From Candidatus Saccharimonadota bacterium (GTDB lineage: Bacteria; Patescibacteriota; Saccharimonadia; Saccharimonadales; UBA4665), in the NCBI GenBank assembly GCA_028286345.1, contig JAQBRT010000001.1, forward strand, positions 248,001 to 312,000: a stretch of DNA of 64,000 bases, in the 5' to 3' direction. The stretch's first letter is position 1; each line of letters opens with the position of its first letter. The position numbers were made by a program, and so were the translations under genes. This document shows positions 26,131-33,888 of this stretch, piece by piece. The notes beneath the pieces are model-generated. The model did not search any database and had not been told where the DNA came from. It saw nothing but the letters and a program-made list of their open reading frames with translations.

Positions 26131-26518
26131 GCTCCGTGGCGGCGAACTAATTGAGCTGGTCAGTGACTTAGGGGGTGGTAAAACCGCTTTTGTCCGTGGC
26201 CTGGCTCTGGGCCTAGGCTCCAAAGACGCCGTCAGTAGCCCATCATTTACGATTAGCAACCAATACCAGGCTGGCGAATTGACGCTACACCACTTTGACT
26301 TTTACCGCTTACACGAGCCGGGTATTTTAGAAGCCGAGCTTCAAGAGCTACTACAAGACCCGCAAGCAGTAGTAGTTATCGAATGGGCGGATATTGTTGA
26401 AGGCGTGCTGCCGGCGGAACGTGTCACAGTTACCATAAGGCCAACCGGGGAAACCGAGCGCAATTTTTCAATTACTTACCCAGAAACAGTTGCTTATTTA
26501 TTCGAAAGCGAGGCTTAA
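26051..26518 (+). CDS. tsaE: tRNA t6A synthesis ATPase TsaE
   Basis: The start at 26051 lies 6-9 nt after TACTATACG inside the end of the preceding gene and yields MSTVQTLETSSSSLGATLALAERIGSRL, the family N terminus; 155 aa is normal. Walker A is LGGGKTAFVRGLA, and SSPSFTISNQY and HFDFYRL are the other TsaE signatures. It works with TsaB and TsaD in making threonylcarbamoyl-adenosine 37 of tRNA. tsaB follows 3 nt after the stop. Confidence 0.95.
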   Translation: MSTVQTLETSSSSLGATLALAERIGSRLRGGELIELVSDLGGGKTAFVRGLALGLGSKDAVSSPSFTISNQYQAGELTLHHFDFYRLHEPGILEAELQELLQDPQAVVVIEWADIVEGVLPAERVTVTIRPTGETERNFSITYPETVAYLFESEA

Positions 26519-26521
26519 GAC

Positions 26522-26914
26522 ATGCTGTTATTGACCATTCGCACCGACAAACCAGAAGCCGAGATAGGCTTATATAATGACAACACCCAAATTACCTACG
26601 TAGCCTGGGAGGCGCACCGCGCGCTCGCTGAAACTTTGCACCAAAAGATAGCCGACACGTTAGTAAGCGCTGGTAGCGAGCTGAAAGGCATTCAAGGAAT
26701 TGTGGCCTATCAGGGTCCGGGCAGTTTTACGGGTTTACGCATTGGGCTTACAGTAGCCAACGCACTTGCTGACAGCCTGGCTGTGCCAATCGTGGCCCAG
26801 CAAGGGGAGCAGTGGATCCGAGATGGTGTTACCAGAATTATCGCTGGCGAAACAGATAATCTTGCCCTGCCAGAGTATGGCGCGCCGGTACATATAACTG
26901 CGCCAAAAAAGTAA
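26522..26914 (+). CDS. tsaB: TsaB-like protein, short form
   Basis: The 130-aa protein contains only the N-terminal half of TsaB: MLLLTIRTDKPEAEIGLY (actin-like phosphate strand), HQKIADTLVSAGSELKGIQGIVAYQGPGSFTGLRIGLTVANALADSLAVPIV, the core signature. Typical TsaB is 200-230 aa with a C-terminal subdomain. The reading frame closes cleanly and no remnant continues, so this looks like an evolved short form rather than a frameshift. It should scaffold TsaD in t6A synthesis; the loss may be common in reduced genomes. Confidence 0.85.
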   Translation: MLLLTIRTDKPEAEIGLYNDNTQITYVAWEAHRALAETLHQKIADTLVSAGSELKGIQGIVAYQGPGSFTGLRIGLTVANALADSLAVPIVAQQGEQWIRDGVTRIIAGETDNLALPEYGAPVHITAPKK

Positions 26915-26975
26915 TCATTCTGCTTGGATCACTGCAGGGGTGGCCATGGCCGCAGATTGAGTTGCGGATCTATAG

Positions 26976-27127
26976 AAACTAGGCGTATAGTTTATTTTAG
27001 GAATTTAGAACGTTTGAGAGCGTCTACATCCAATTTTTAAAGAAGTTGTAATAATTCGATATTCAGACACACAGCCAGAGCTAGAGAGGTGATAGCGATG
27101 CGACGGCTGGCGTCTCTGCAGGAATAG
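26976..27127 (+). promoter_or_regulatory. rny promoter and long leader with a 9-codon upstream ORF
   Basis: A TATAGT near 26976 points to a leader of about 150 nt before rny, long for this genome. Inside it GAGAGGTGATAGCG precedes ATG at 27098, and the frame reads MRRLASLQE and stops at 27127, 11 nt before the rny start. The GAGAGG at the ORF's ribosome site can pair with the downstream TCTCT. This arrangement fits feedback control of RNase Y at its own leader; that is inference. Confidence 0.4.
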
Positions 27128-27138
27128 AAAGGAAAGAT

Positions 27139-28647
27139 ATGGAAGCAATAGTGCTCGCTATCGTTGGGCTTGTTGCTGGTTTTGGCGCGAATACTGTCAT
27201 TACCAAACAACGCCTGGGCTCAGCCGAGGAAAAAGCCTTAAAAGAGCTCGAAAAAGCTAAAAAAGAATCACAAAAAGTTATCGAACAGGCCCGCGAGGAA
27301 GCCAACAGGCAGGTGGACGAAGCCCGCAAAGAAGAGCATACGCGCCGCCGCGAACTAAAAGATCTTGAACAGCGCCTGGTAAACCGCGAGGAATCCCTAG
27401 ATAAAAAGCTCGATGAACTCGACAAGCGTAATGAAAACCTCCGTAAAAACGAAGATGAAGTTGAAGCGCTTAAAAATGATATCCGCGAAATCCGCAGTAA
27501 GCAGCAAGAAAAGCTCGAAAAGATAGCCAAGCTTACTAAAGATGATGCCGCCACAAAGCTCATGCAAATGACCGAGCGCGACATCAAAAATGACCTTACT
27601 GGCCTGGTTGCCAAAATGCAGAACGAAGCCAAGGAAAACGCCGAAGAACAGGCAGCCCTAATTATCACGACTGCCATGGAACGCATGGCCAGTGAAGTTA
27701 CTGCTGAGCGTACTATCACCAGCCTCAAGCTGGTCGATGAAGAAATGAAAGGCCGCATCATTGGTAAGGAAGGCCGCAACATCCAAGCCTTGCAGCGCGC
27801 CACTGGCGTCGACATTATGGTTGACGACACCCCTGGCTACATCGTGTTGAGCTGCTTTGACCCAGTCCGCCGCGAAGTCGCCCGTCAGACCATGGAAATG
27901 CTCATGAAAGATGGCCGTATCCACCCAGGACGAATCGAAGAAGTTGTTGCTAAAGCACAGGCTACTGTCGAAAAAGACGTTGTCCGCGCAGGTGAAGATG
28001 CCGCCCGTGAAGTTGGTGTGATTGGTATTCCAAAAGAAATCCTGCACCTGCTAGGCGAGCTGCGCTACCGTACCAGTTACGGCCAAAACGTCCTCAAGCA
28101 CTCAACCGAAATGGCTCACATTGCCGGTATGATTGCCGAAGAACTAGGTGCCAACGTTAAGACTGCCAAGTACGCCGCCCTGGTCCATGACCTTGGCAAA
28201 GCCCTGACCCACAAGATCGAAGGCAAGCACCACCACATCAGTGGCGAAATGCTCCGTAAATATGGCGCTCCAGAAGAAGTTGCATTGGCTGCCGAGCAGC
28301 ATCACGACGATGTTGATGCCACGAGTGTCGAAGCCCTGATTATCCGCGTTGTTGACGCCATCAGCGCCTCGCGCCCTGGTGCCCGCAACATCAGCGCCGA
28401 AAACTTTGGCGAACGCATGAAAGAACTCGAAAACGTTGCCAACAGCTTTAACGGCATCGAAAAGTCCTACGCCATCAGTGCCGGCCGCGAAGTCCGTGTC
28501 TTTGTTAAGCCACAGGCCATTGACGACCTCAACGCCATCAAACTGGCCCGCGATATTGCTACCAAAATCGAATCGACCATGCAGTACCCTGGCACGATCA
28601 AAGTCAATGTCATCCGCGAAACCCGCGCCATCGAATTCGCCAAGTAG
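27139..28647 (+). CDS. rny: Ribonuclease Y
   Basis: The 502-aa protein has an N-terminal membrane anchor (MEAIVLAIVGLVAGFGANTVI), a long charged coiled coil (residues about 25-190), a KH domain (MKGRIIGKEGRNIQALQRATGVDIMVDDTPG) and an HD domain (HSTEMAHIAGMIAEELG and ALVHDLGKALTH). RNase Y is a membrane-bound endoribonuclease that starts mRNA decay in Gram-positive-type bacteria. The start has AAAGGAAAG. ymdB, which in Firmicutes is often found after rny, is 0.8 kb downstream. Confidence 0.97.
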   Translation: MEAIVLAIVGLVAGFGANTVITKQRLGSAEEKALKELEKAKKESQKVIEQAREEANRQVDEARKEEHTRRRELKDLEQRLVNREESLDKKLDELDKRNENLRKNEDEVEALKNDIREIRSKQQEKLEKIAKLTKDDAATKLMQMTERDIKNDLTGLVAKMQNEAKENAEEQAALIITTAMERMASEVTAERTITSLKLVDEEMKGRIIGKEGRNIQALQRATGVDIMVDDTPGYIVLSCFDPVRREVARQTMEMLMKDGRIHPGRIEEVVAKAQATVEKDVVRAGEDAAREVGVIGIPKEILHLLGELRYRTSYGQNVLKHSTEMAHIAGMIAEELGANVKTAKYAALVHDLGKALTHKIEGKHHHISGEMLRKYGAPEEVALAAEQHHDDVDATSVEALIIRVVDAISASRPGARNISAENFGERMKELENVANSFNGIEKSYAISAGREVRVFVKPQAIDDLNAIKLARDIATKIESTMQYPGTIKVNVIRETRAIEFAK

Positions 28648-28668
28648 CATCAGATAAGCATTTTTGTT

Positions 28669-29418
28669 ATGCTTATGCTAACAAGGTGGGAAATGCAAAA
28701 GCTACTCTTAACTAAAATTCGTCTCAGCACCTATTTCTGGATCTTTTTTGTGGTGTTTGCGTTGGTATCTGTGGCGGTTCCGGGCCATACTTTTGACTCT
28801 GGTGCACTGACATTGTTCTCGGTTAACTCGTTCCTGTACGGTTTTTATATTGCGCCAATCCTGGGTGCCCAAAAAGCCCGTATTGAAGAGCTGCACCGTA
28901 TTATCCGTGGCGAATCCAATGCGTTGTTCAGCATGGTGCTGCACCTCAAAAAGTTACCACCAGAGCTACGTAATGAGCTACAGGCCATGGTCGCACAGTA
29001 CGTCCGTGCCAAGCTCAAATATAAGCTAGCTGTATCCGGTGAAAAAGAGTACGAAGCACTTATTACCTACTGCATAGAATATAAGGGCAAACACCAGGCA
29101 GAGATTGATAAACTACTCGATGGCTTAATCGCCAACCAGCAAAACCGCACCAACTTTAGCATGCAAGCCGACAACAAAGTGTTTGCGAATGAGTGGCACA
29201 TTATGGCCATACTCTTTTCGATTACCCTTGGCTTTATTCTCAATATCAATATTGGCCACTCGGCAATTTTTCACATTGTCCGAGCCTTACTTTGCACCGG
29301 CCTAACCATGCTCATTTTGATCCTCATAAAGCTCAGTACTATGACTCACAAAAAAGCCAACATGATGTGGGCACCACTCAAAAAACTAGTCGAAACCAAC
29401 TTCTACCGCGTTGATTAA
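28669..29418 (+). CDS. Membrane protein of unknown function (bestrophin/DUF4239-like layout)
   Basis: The 249-aa protein has two N-terminal hydrophobic segments (about residues 20-36 and 45-64), a long polar helical middle (about 68-175) and two C-terminal segments (about 182-196 and 202-222). This 2+2 layout resembles DUF4239/bestrophin-like proteins, but I see no decisive motif. ATG codons at 28669 and 28675 are both possible starts. It lies between rny and ymdB on the same strand. Confidence 0.7.
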   Translation: MLMLTRWEMQKLLLTKIRLSTYFWIFFVVFALVSVAVPGHTFDSGALTLFSVNSFLYGFYIAPILGAQKARIEELHRIIRGESNALFSMVLHLKKLPPELRNELQAMVAQYVRAKLKYKLAVSGEKEYEALITYCIEYKGKHQAEIDKLLDGLIANQQNRTNFSMQADNKVFANEWHIMAILFSITLGFILNINIGHSAIFHIVRALLCTGLTMLILILIKLSTMTHKKANMMWAPLKKLVETNFYRVD

Positions 29419-29432
29419 CGTATAATAAAGGG

Positions 29433-30227
29433 GTGAATATCCTCTATATCGGTGACATTATGGCTGACGCAGGCATTGAAGCTGTTGAAAAAGTTCTGCC
29501 TGGACTACGCAAACAACACCAGTTTGACCTGGTTATTGCTCAGGCCGAAAACGTTACCAACGGCCGTGGCATTACGCTGCTCGACTTTAATCGGCTGCAA
29601 AAAGCCGGCGTAGACTTCTTTACCGGCGGCAACCACATTTTTGATAACGATAGTATTTTCCCGGAACTAAGTGATCCGGCCCGGCCAATTGTTCGCCCGG
29701 CTAACTATCCCGTTGGCACGCCAGGCCTTGGCCACAAATATATTGATACGCCGGCCGGCAAGGTACTGGTAGTCAGCTTGCTAGGCCAAATTGTTGGCAA
29801 GCAAGCAGCACACGCACTCGACAATCCACTCAAGGTGATTGATAGTATTTTGCAGTCGCAAAAAGACGTAGAGCGTGCTGCTACGGTAGTAAACTTTCAC
29901 GGTGATTACAGTAGTGAAAAGGTCATCATTGGCCATTACCTAGATGGCCGCGCCACAGCAGTCATTGGCGACCACTGGCACATACCAACCGCCGATGCCA
30001 GGGTACTACCTGGCGGTACAGCCCACATTACAGATGTTGGTATGTGTGGTGCACTTGATTCGTCACTTGGGGTTACTTATGACAGCGTCGTGTCGCGTTG
30101 GCGCGATGGCACACAGACGCGCAACATGATGGAGACTAGTGGCGCCCGTCAGTTTAATGCCGTGCTTATTGAAACAACCGATACGGGATTGGCAAAAAGC
30201 ATTACGCCAATCCGGCAAATACTCTAG
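29433..30227 (+). CDS. ymdB: YmdB-family metallophosphoesterase
   Basis: The 264-aa protein (TIGR00282-type) starts with GTG, 6 nt after TATAAT (29421-29426). Metal-binding residues are in ILYIGDIMADAG, IAQAENVTNGRGIT, TGGNHIFDN, NFHGDYSSEK, VIGDHWHIPTADARVLPGGTAHITDVGM. In B. subtilis YmdB is a 2',3'-cyclic nucleotide phosphodiesterase that affects biofilm and motility decisions. Here it follows rny, which fits a role in RNA turnover products. The NHIFDN replaces the more common NHTWD and the late GDHWHIP replaces GTHTHVP, small deviations in metal-site loops. Confidence 0.92.
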   Translation: MNILYIGDIMADAGIEAVEKVLPGLRKQHQFDLVIAQAENVTNGRGITLLDFNRLQKAGVDFFTGGNHIFDNDSIFPELSDPARPIVRPANYPVGTPGLGHKYIDTPAGKVLVVSLLGQIVGKQAAHALDNPLKVIDSILQSQKDVERAATVVNFHGDYSSEKVIIGHYLDGRATAVIGDHWHIPTADARVLPGGTAHITDVGMCGALDSSLGVTYDSVVSRWRDGTQTRNMMETSGARQFNAVLIETTDTGLAKSITPIRQIL

Positions 30228-30280
30228 CTTTATACGCTGTTATACGGTATAATTTGCCCCTGTAACTTGCACTAAGTTTA

Positions 30281-30357
30281 CGGGGATTGGCGCAGTTGGC
30301 TAGCGCGCTCGGTTTGGGACCGAGAGGTCGAAGGTTCGAGTCCTTTATCCCCGACCA
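30281..30357 (+). tRNA. tRNA-Pro (anticodon UGG)
   Basis: The cloverleaf has acceptor CGGGGAT/ATCCCCG, D arm GCGCAGTTGGCTAGCGC, anticodon stem CTCGG/CCGAG with loop TTTGGGA and T arm with GTTCGAG. The anticodon is TGG; CCA is encoded at 30355-30357. TATAAT (30248-30253) is the likely promoter. Confidence 0.96.
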
Positions 30358-30360
30358 TAT

Positions 30361-30394
30361 AAAAAGGACTAGACTCGCTTCTAGTCCTTTTTCT
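30361..30394 (+). terminator. Terminator of tRNA-Pro
   Basis: AAAAAGGACTAGA, a short loop and TCTAGTCCTTTTTCTT form a long stem with a T run directly after the tRNA. Confidence 0.92.
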
Positions 30395-30418
30395 TATCAC
30401 AGATGGTACCATGAGAGC

Positions 30419-33169
30419 ATGAGCGAGGTATCCCCTATGACAAAAACCACTACAGCAGCACCGGCAAAAGACAAATTACTTCCGAAACTGACCGGCTTCT
30501 TCTTCCAGCGACCACGGCTGACGGCAGCAATTTGGATCGTCCTGCTGGGCTTCGGTATTCTCAGTTATACGACGTTACTACGGCGTGAAGGCTTCCCGAG
30601 TATTACCGTACCGGTGGCGATTATTGACGGTACTTACGCCAGTGACAACCCGGCTGAACTCGATAGTCTGGTTACGCAGCCGATTGCCAAGGCAGCACTC
30701 AAGCAGCCCGACGTCAACACGGTCATGACCAAGACTGCCGGCCACTTCTATAGCGTCGTTATCCAGTATAAGGATGGGGTCGACGCCAAAGCCGCGACCG
30801 CCAAGATCAAGACCGCTATCGCCGATGTTAAGTCGATTCCGAGCACGGCCTCGGTAAAATACGAGGTACCGTATTTCGGCGCCACCGGTGGTGATACGCA
30901 GCAGATTGACATTGCTGTCTCGTTCTACGACCAGAACAATAAGGCGACGACGACCGAACTTCTGGCCAAAGCCAAGCAAGCCGTCTCGGCACTGAACGCG
31001 CAACATGTCGCCGGCGTCAAAGCTTTTAGCGTCAAAAATCCCTATGCAGAGGTCACCTTGCCTGACGGTAGCAAAACGGATGTGCAGCAGAGCTTCGACC
31101 GCATCAGTTATCTGGAAGCGGGCAAGTATACCGATGCCAACTCGGTCCTCATCACAGTCCAGGCTGATGGCAGCTCGGATGCCATTAAGCTGGACGCCAA
31201 TGTCCAGAAAGCGCTCGATAAGTTAGCTAGTAACCAGCAGCTCGGCGGCTACGGCACACGCATTTCAGCCAGCTTCGCGCCATCTATCAAGGACAATATT
31301 TCCGAACTGCAACGCGTGCTGCTTGAAGGGCTGGTGATAGTCTTGATCGTCGGTTCGCTGGTCATTGCCGTCCGCGCTTCGCTTATCACGGTGCTGTCCA
31401 TGCTAACAGTCATCGCGCTGACCATTGGCTTACTATATCTGTTGGGCTACACCCTGAACGTTATTACGCTGTTCGCGCTGATCCTTGGTTTGTCGCTGAT
31501 TGTCGACGATACCACGATCATGGTGGAGGCTATCGATGCCGGCCGGCGTCACGGCAGCGACCGGGGGGAGATTGTCCGGAAAGCCGCACGCAAAGTCAGC
31601 CGCGCCATGGTAGCGGCCACGACGACTGCCGCTCTAAGCTTCTCGCCGTTCCTATTCGTCGGCGGCATCCTCGGCAGCTTCATCCGGGCGATTCCAGTGA
31701 CGATTATCTCGTCCCTGGTTATTAGCTTGCTGGTGGCATTGATCTTCATCCCGTTCTTCGCGCGTTTTACGCTGCTGACACCCAAGCAACTCAAAAACCG
31801 CAAACACAATGAGCTGGCGGCCAAACTCGAGGCCAAGATTGCCGCGACTATTGCCCGGCCGATGCTTTGGGCGCAACATTCCCGCAAACGCCTCAGCAGC
31901 CTAGGTATCTTGGGTGTTATCGTCGGGCTCGGCTTCGTGATGGCTGGTGGTTTCCTGGCCAGCAAAGTCGTTTTCAACATCTTCCCGCCCTCCAAAGACT
32001 CCAATGCGTTGGTAGTAACCCTCAACTATCCTGGTGCCACGACCATCGAGCAGGCCCAGGCGCTGGCCAGCAAGGCCGATCAGCTGACTGCCAAAGTGCT
32101 GGGGGACAACCTGATCCAAAGTAGCTACTACGGGCTCGGTAATGCCCAGACTGCCAGCGCCCAGCTGGAAATCATTTCCTACACCAAGCGCGCCGCGACG
32201 GCACCACAGCTGGTAGATACGTTGCAGACCGCTTTCGACAAAGATTTTACGGGCGCTAAAGCCACGGTAGCTTCAGTCGATCTAGGGCCGCCATCCGCCG
32301 CCTTCACGGTGCAAATTAAAGCCGACAACCGTCCGGCAGCCCTAAAAGCCGCCAATGATGTGGCCACCTATTTGAAGACCCAAACCTTGACTCGTACTAG
32401 CGGCAAAACCGCCCACTACACCCATGTCACGCCGCCCAACCCACTGGTCTTCACCGGCACCAAAGGCCAGGTCAATGTCGATGTGACCGCCAGTTTCGAC
32501 GGTACCGACACTACGACGCTCGTCAACCTCGCCCAAACCAACGTCAAGAAAGAGTTCACCACCGCCAAGCTGCAATCCTACGGCCTGAAAGCCGGCGACC
32601 TGAGTTTTGACATCGGCCAGGAATCCCAAAACCAGGACTCCTTCAAGACGCTCGCGCTAGCGTTCCCAGTCCTGTTGGTGATCATGTACCTGGTGCTAGT
32701 CATCGAGTTCCGCTCCTTCCTGCAGCCAGTACTGATCTTCATGGCCATCCCGTTCAGCGTCTTTGGTGTCATGTTCGGCCTCTACTTCACCAATAACCCC
32801 ATCAGCTTCTTCGCAATGCTCGGTTTCTTCGCCCTGATCGGCCTGAGCATCAAGAACACCATTCTGCTGACAGACTTCGCCAATCAGGCCCGCCGGGCCG
32901 GCGCCAACCCGGTCGATGCGGCAGTAGCCGCCCTCGAAGAGCGTTTCCGCCCGCTGTTCGTCACCAGCCTGATTGCCGTGCTGTCACTGGTACCGCTGGC
33001 CATCACCAGCCCATTCTGGCAGGGCCTGGCCGTCGTCCTGATCTTCGGCCTAATCTCCAGCACCATCCTCGTCCTGACCGTCTTCCCGTACTACTATCTT
33101 GGCGCCGAATTCCTACGTACTAAGACCGGCCGCGGCGCCCGCCGCCTCTTCCGCCGTGCAAAGAGATAG
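30419..33169 (+). CDS. RND-superfamily efflux/export transporter (AcrB/HAE1-like)
   Basis: The protein (916 aa from ATG 30419; ATG 30437 with a GAGG before it is an alternative start) has the RND layout: membrane helix 1 (LTAAIWIVLLGFGILSYTT), a large extracytoplasmic loop, helices 2-6 with LSLIVDDTTIMVEAIDAGRRHG, helix 7, a second large loop and helices 8-12 with ALIGLSIKNTILLTDFANQARR. It is shorter than AcrB (about 1,040 aa). The frame open through the tRNA upstream is not coding. Codon use differs from neighbours: Phe is almost always TTC and many third positions are C or G, pointing to acquisition or strong expression. No adaptor or outer-membrane partner is adjacent. Confidence 0.92.
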   Translation: MSEVSPMTKTTTAAPAKDKLLPKLTGFFFQRPRLTAAIWIVLLGFGILSYTTLLRREGFPSITVPVAIIDGTYASDNPAELDSLVTQPIAKAALKQPDVNTVMTKTAGHFYSVVIQYKDGVDAKAATAKIKTAIADVKSIPSTASVKYEVPYFGATGGDTQQIDIAVSFYDQNNKATTTELLAKAKQAVSALNAQHVAGVKAFSVKNPYAEVTLPDGSKTDVQQSFDRISYLEAGKYTDANSVLITVQADGSSDAIKLDANVQKALDKLASNQQLGGYGTRISASFAPSIKDNISELQRVLLEGLVIVLIVGSLVIAVRASLITVLSMLTVIALTIGLLYLLGYTLNVITLFALILGLSLIVDDTTIMVEAIDAGRRHGSDRGEIVRKAARKVSRAMVAATTTAALSFSPFLFVGGILGSFIRAIPVTIISSLVISLLVALIFIPFFARFTLLTPKQLKNRKHNELAAKLEAKIAATIARPMLWAQHSRKRLSSLGILGVIVGLGFVMAGGFLASKVVFNIFPPSKDSNALVVTLNYPGATTIEQAQALASKADQLTAKVLGDNLIQSSYYGLGNAQTASAQLEIISYTKRAATAPQLVDTLQTAFDKDFTGAKATVASVDLGPPSAAFTVQIKADNRPAALKAANDVATYLKTQTLTRTSGKTAHYTHVTPPNPLVFTGTKGQVNVDVTASFDGTDTTTLVNLAQTNVKKEFTTAKLQSYGLKAGDLSFDIGQESQNQDSFKTLALAFPVLLVIMYLVLVIEFRSFLQPVLIFMAIPFSVFGVMFGLYFTNNPISFFAMLGFFALIGLSIKNTILLTDFANQARRAGANPVDAAVAALEERFRPLFVTSLIAVLSLVPLAITSPFWQGLAVVLIFGLISSTILVLTVFPYYYLGAEFLRTKTGRGARRLFRRAKR

Positions 33170-33264
33170 CATGACATCCCAAGAACACGTGCTGCAATCG
33201 ATGCGATAGTGAGGACTTCACTAATGTCCTCAAGCTGGCTTAAGTTAAGAGTACAATGGTAAGC

Positions 33265-33888
33265 ATGATCTTTATTCTCGCTGTCGCCGTTGTTTTTGTG
33301 CTGTTAATCGTTGCCGAGGTTTGGTGGCGGACCAGGCCTGTCCACGGCGAGTTTAGCCGCAAGTTTGTGCACATTACAGTTGGTAGCTTTGTGGCGTTTT
33401 GGCCATGGTTTTTAAGCTGGAACCAGATCAGGTTTTTGAGCCTGGCGTTTCTGATTGGTATTAGTATCTCTAAAGCCTTTAAGATTTTTAGGTCGATTCA
33501 TAGTGTTGGACGCCCAACTTGGGGGGAAGTATTTTTTGCCCTAGCCGTTGGCCTGACAACATTTATCACGCACGACAAATGGGTTTTTATGGCGGCGCTG
33601 CTGCAGATGAGCCTAGCTGATGGGCTTGCAGCTGTTGTGGGCGTTCAGTATGGGGCAGCTAACCGTTACCGAATACTGGGCCATGCTAAGAGCCTGGTTG
33701 GCAGCCTGGCGTTTGTAATTGTCTCGCTTGCCATACTGCTGTTATTCCAGGACCAGAGCGGGGTGATGGTAGGGGTTGCCCGGCTTATTAGCCTGCCGCT
33801 GCTCGGGGCAGCCGTTGAGAATTTTGGTATAGCAGGGCTCGATAACTTGTTTGTACCGTTACTGTTTGCAGCTGCACTAACCCACTAA
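33265..33888 (+). CDS. Dolichol/phytol kinase or phosphatidate cytidylyltransferase-like membrane protein
   Basis: The start at 33265 lies 7 nt after TACAAT (33252-33257), giving 207 aa; ATG 33256 overlaps the -10 box. The protein has five to seven hydrophobic segments and the pattern EFSRKFVHITVGSFVAF, LADGLAAVVGVQYG, HAKSLVGSLAFVIVS and VENFGIAGLDNLFVPL, characteristic of CTP-dependent polyprenol/phytol kinases related to CdsA. It may phosphorylate an isoprenoid alcohol for lipid-carrier recycling. The substrate is inference. It converges on the P-type ATPase gene, overlapping by 12 nt. Confidence 0.75.
   Translation: MIFILAVAVVFVLLIVAEVWWRTRPVHGEFSRKFVHITVGSFVAFWPWFLSWNQIRFLSLAFLIGISISKAFKIFRSIHSVGRPTWGEVFFALAVGLTTFITHDKWVFMAALLQMSLADGLAAVVGVQYGAANRYRILGHAKSLVGSLAFVIVSLAILLLFQDQSGVMVGVARLISLPLLGAAVENFGIAGLDNLFVPLLFAAALTH

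Noticed and set aside
30287-30418. N-terminal extension of the RND frame through tRNA-Pro
   Set aside because: The tRNA, its terminator and a later start at 30419/30437 explain the sequence; the extension is not family-like.
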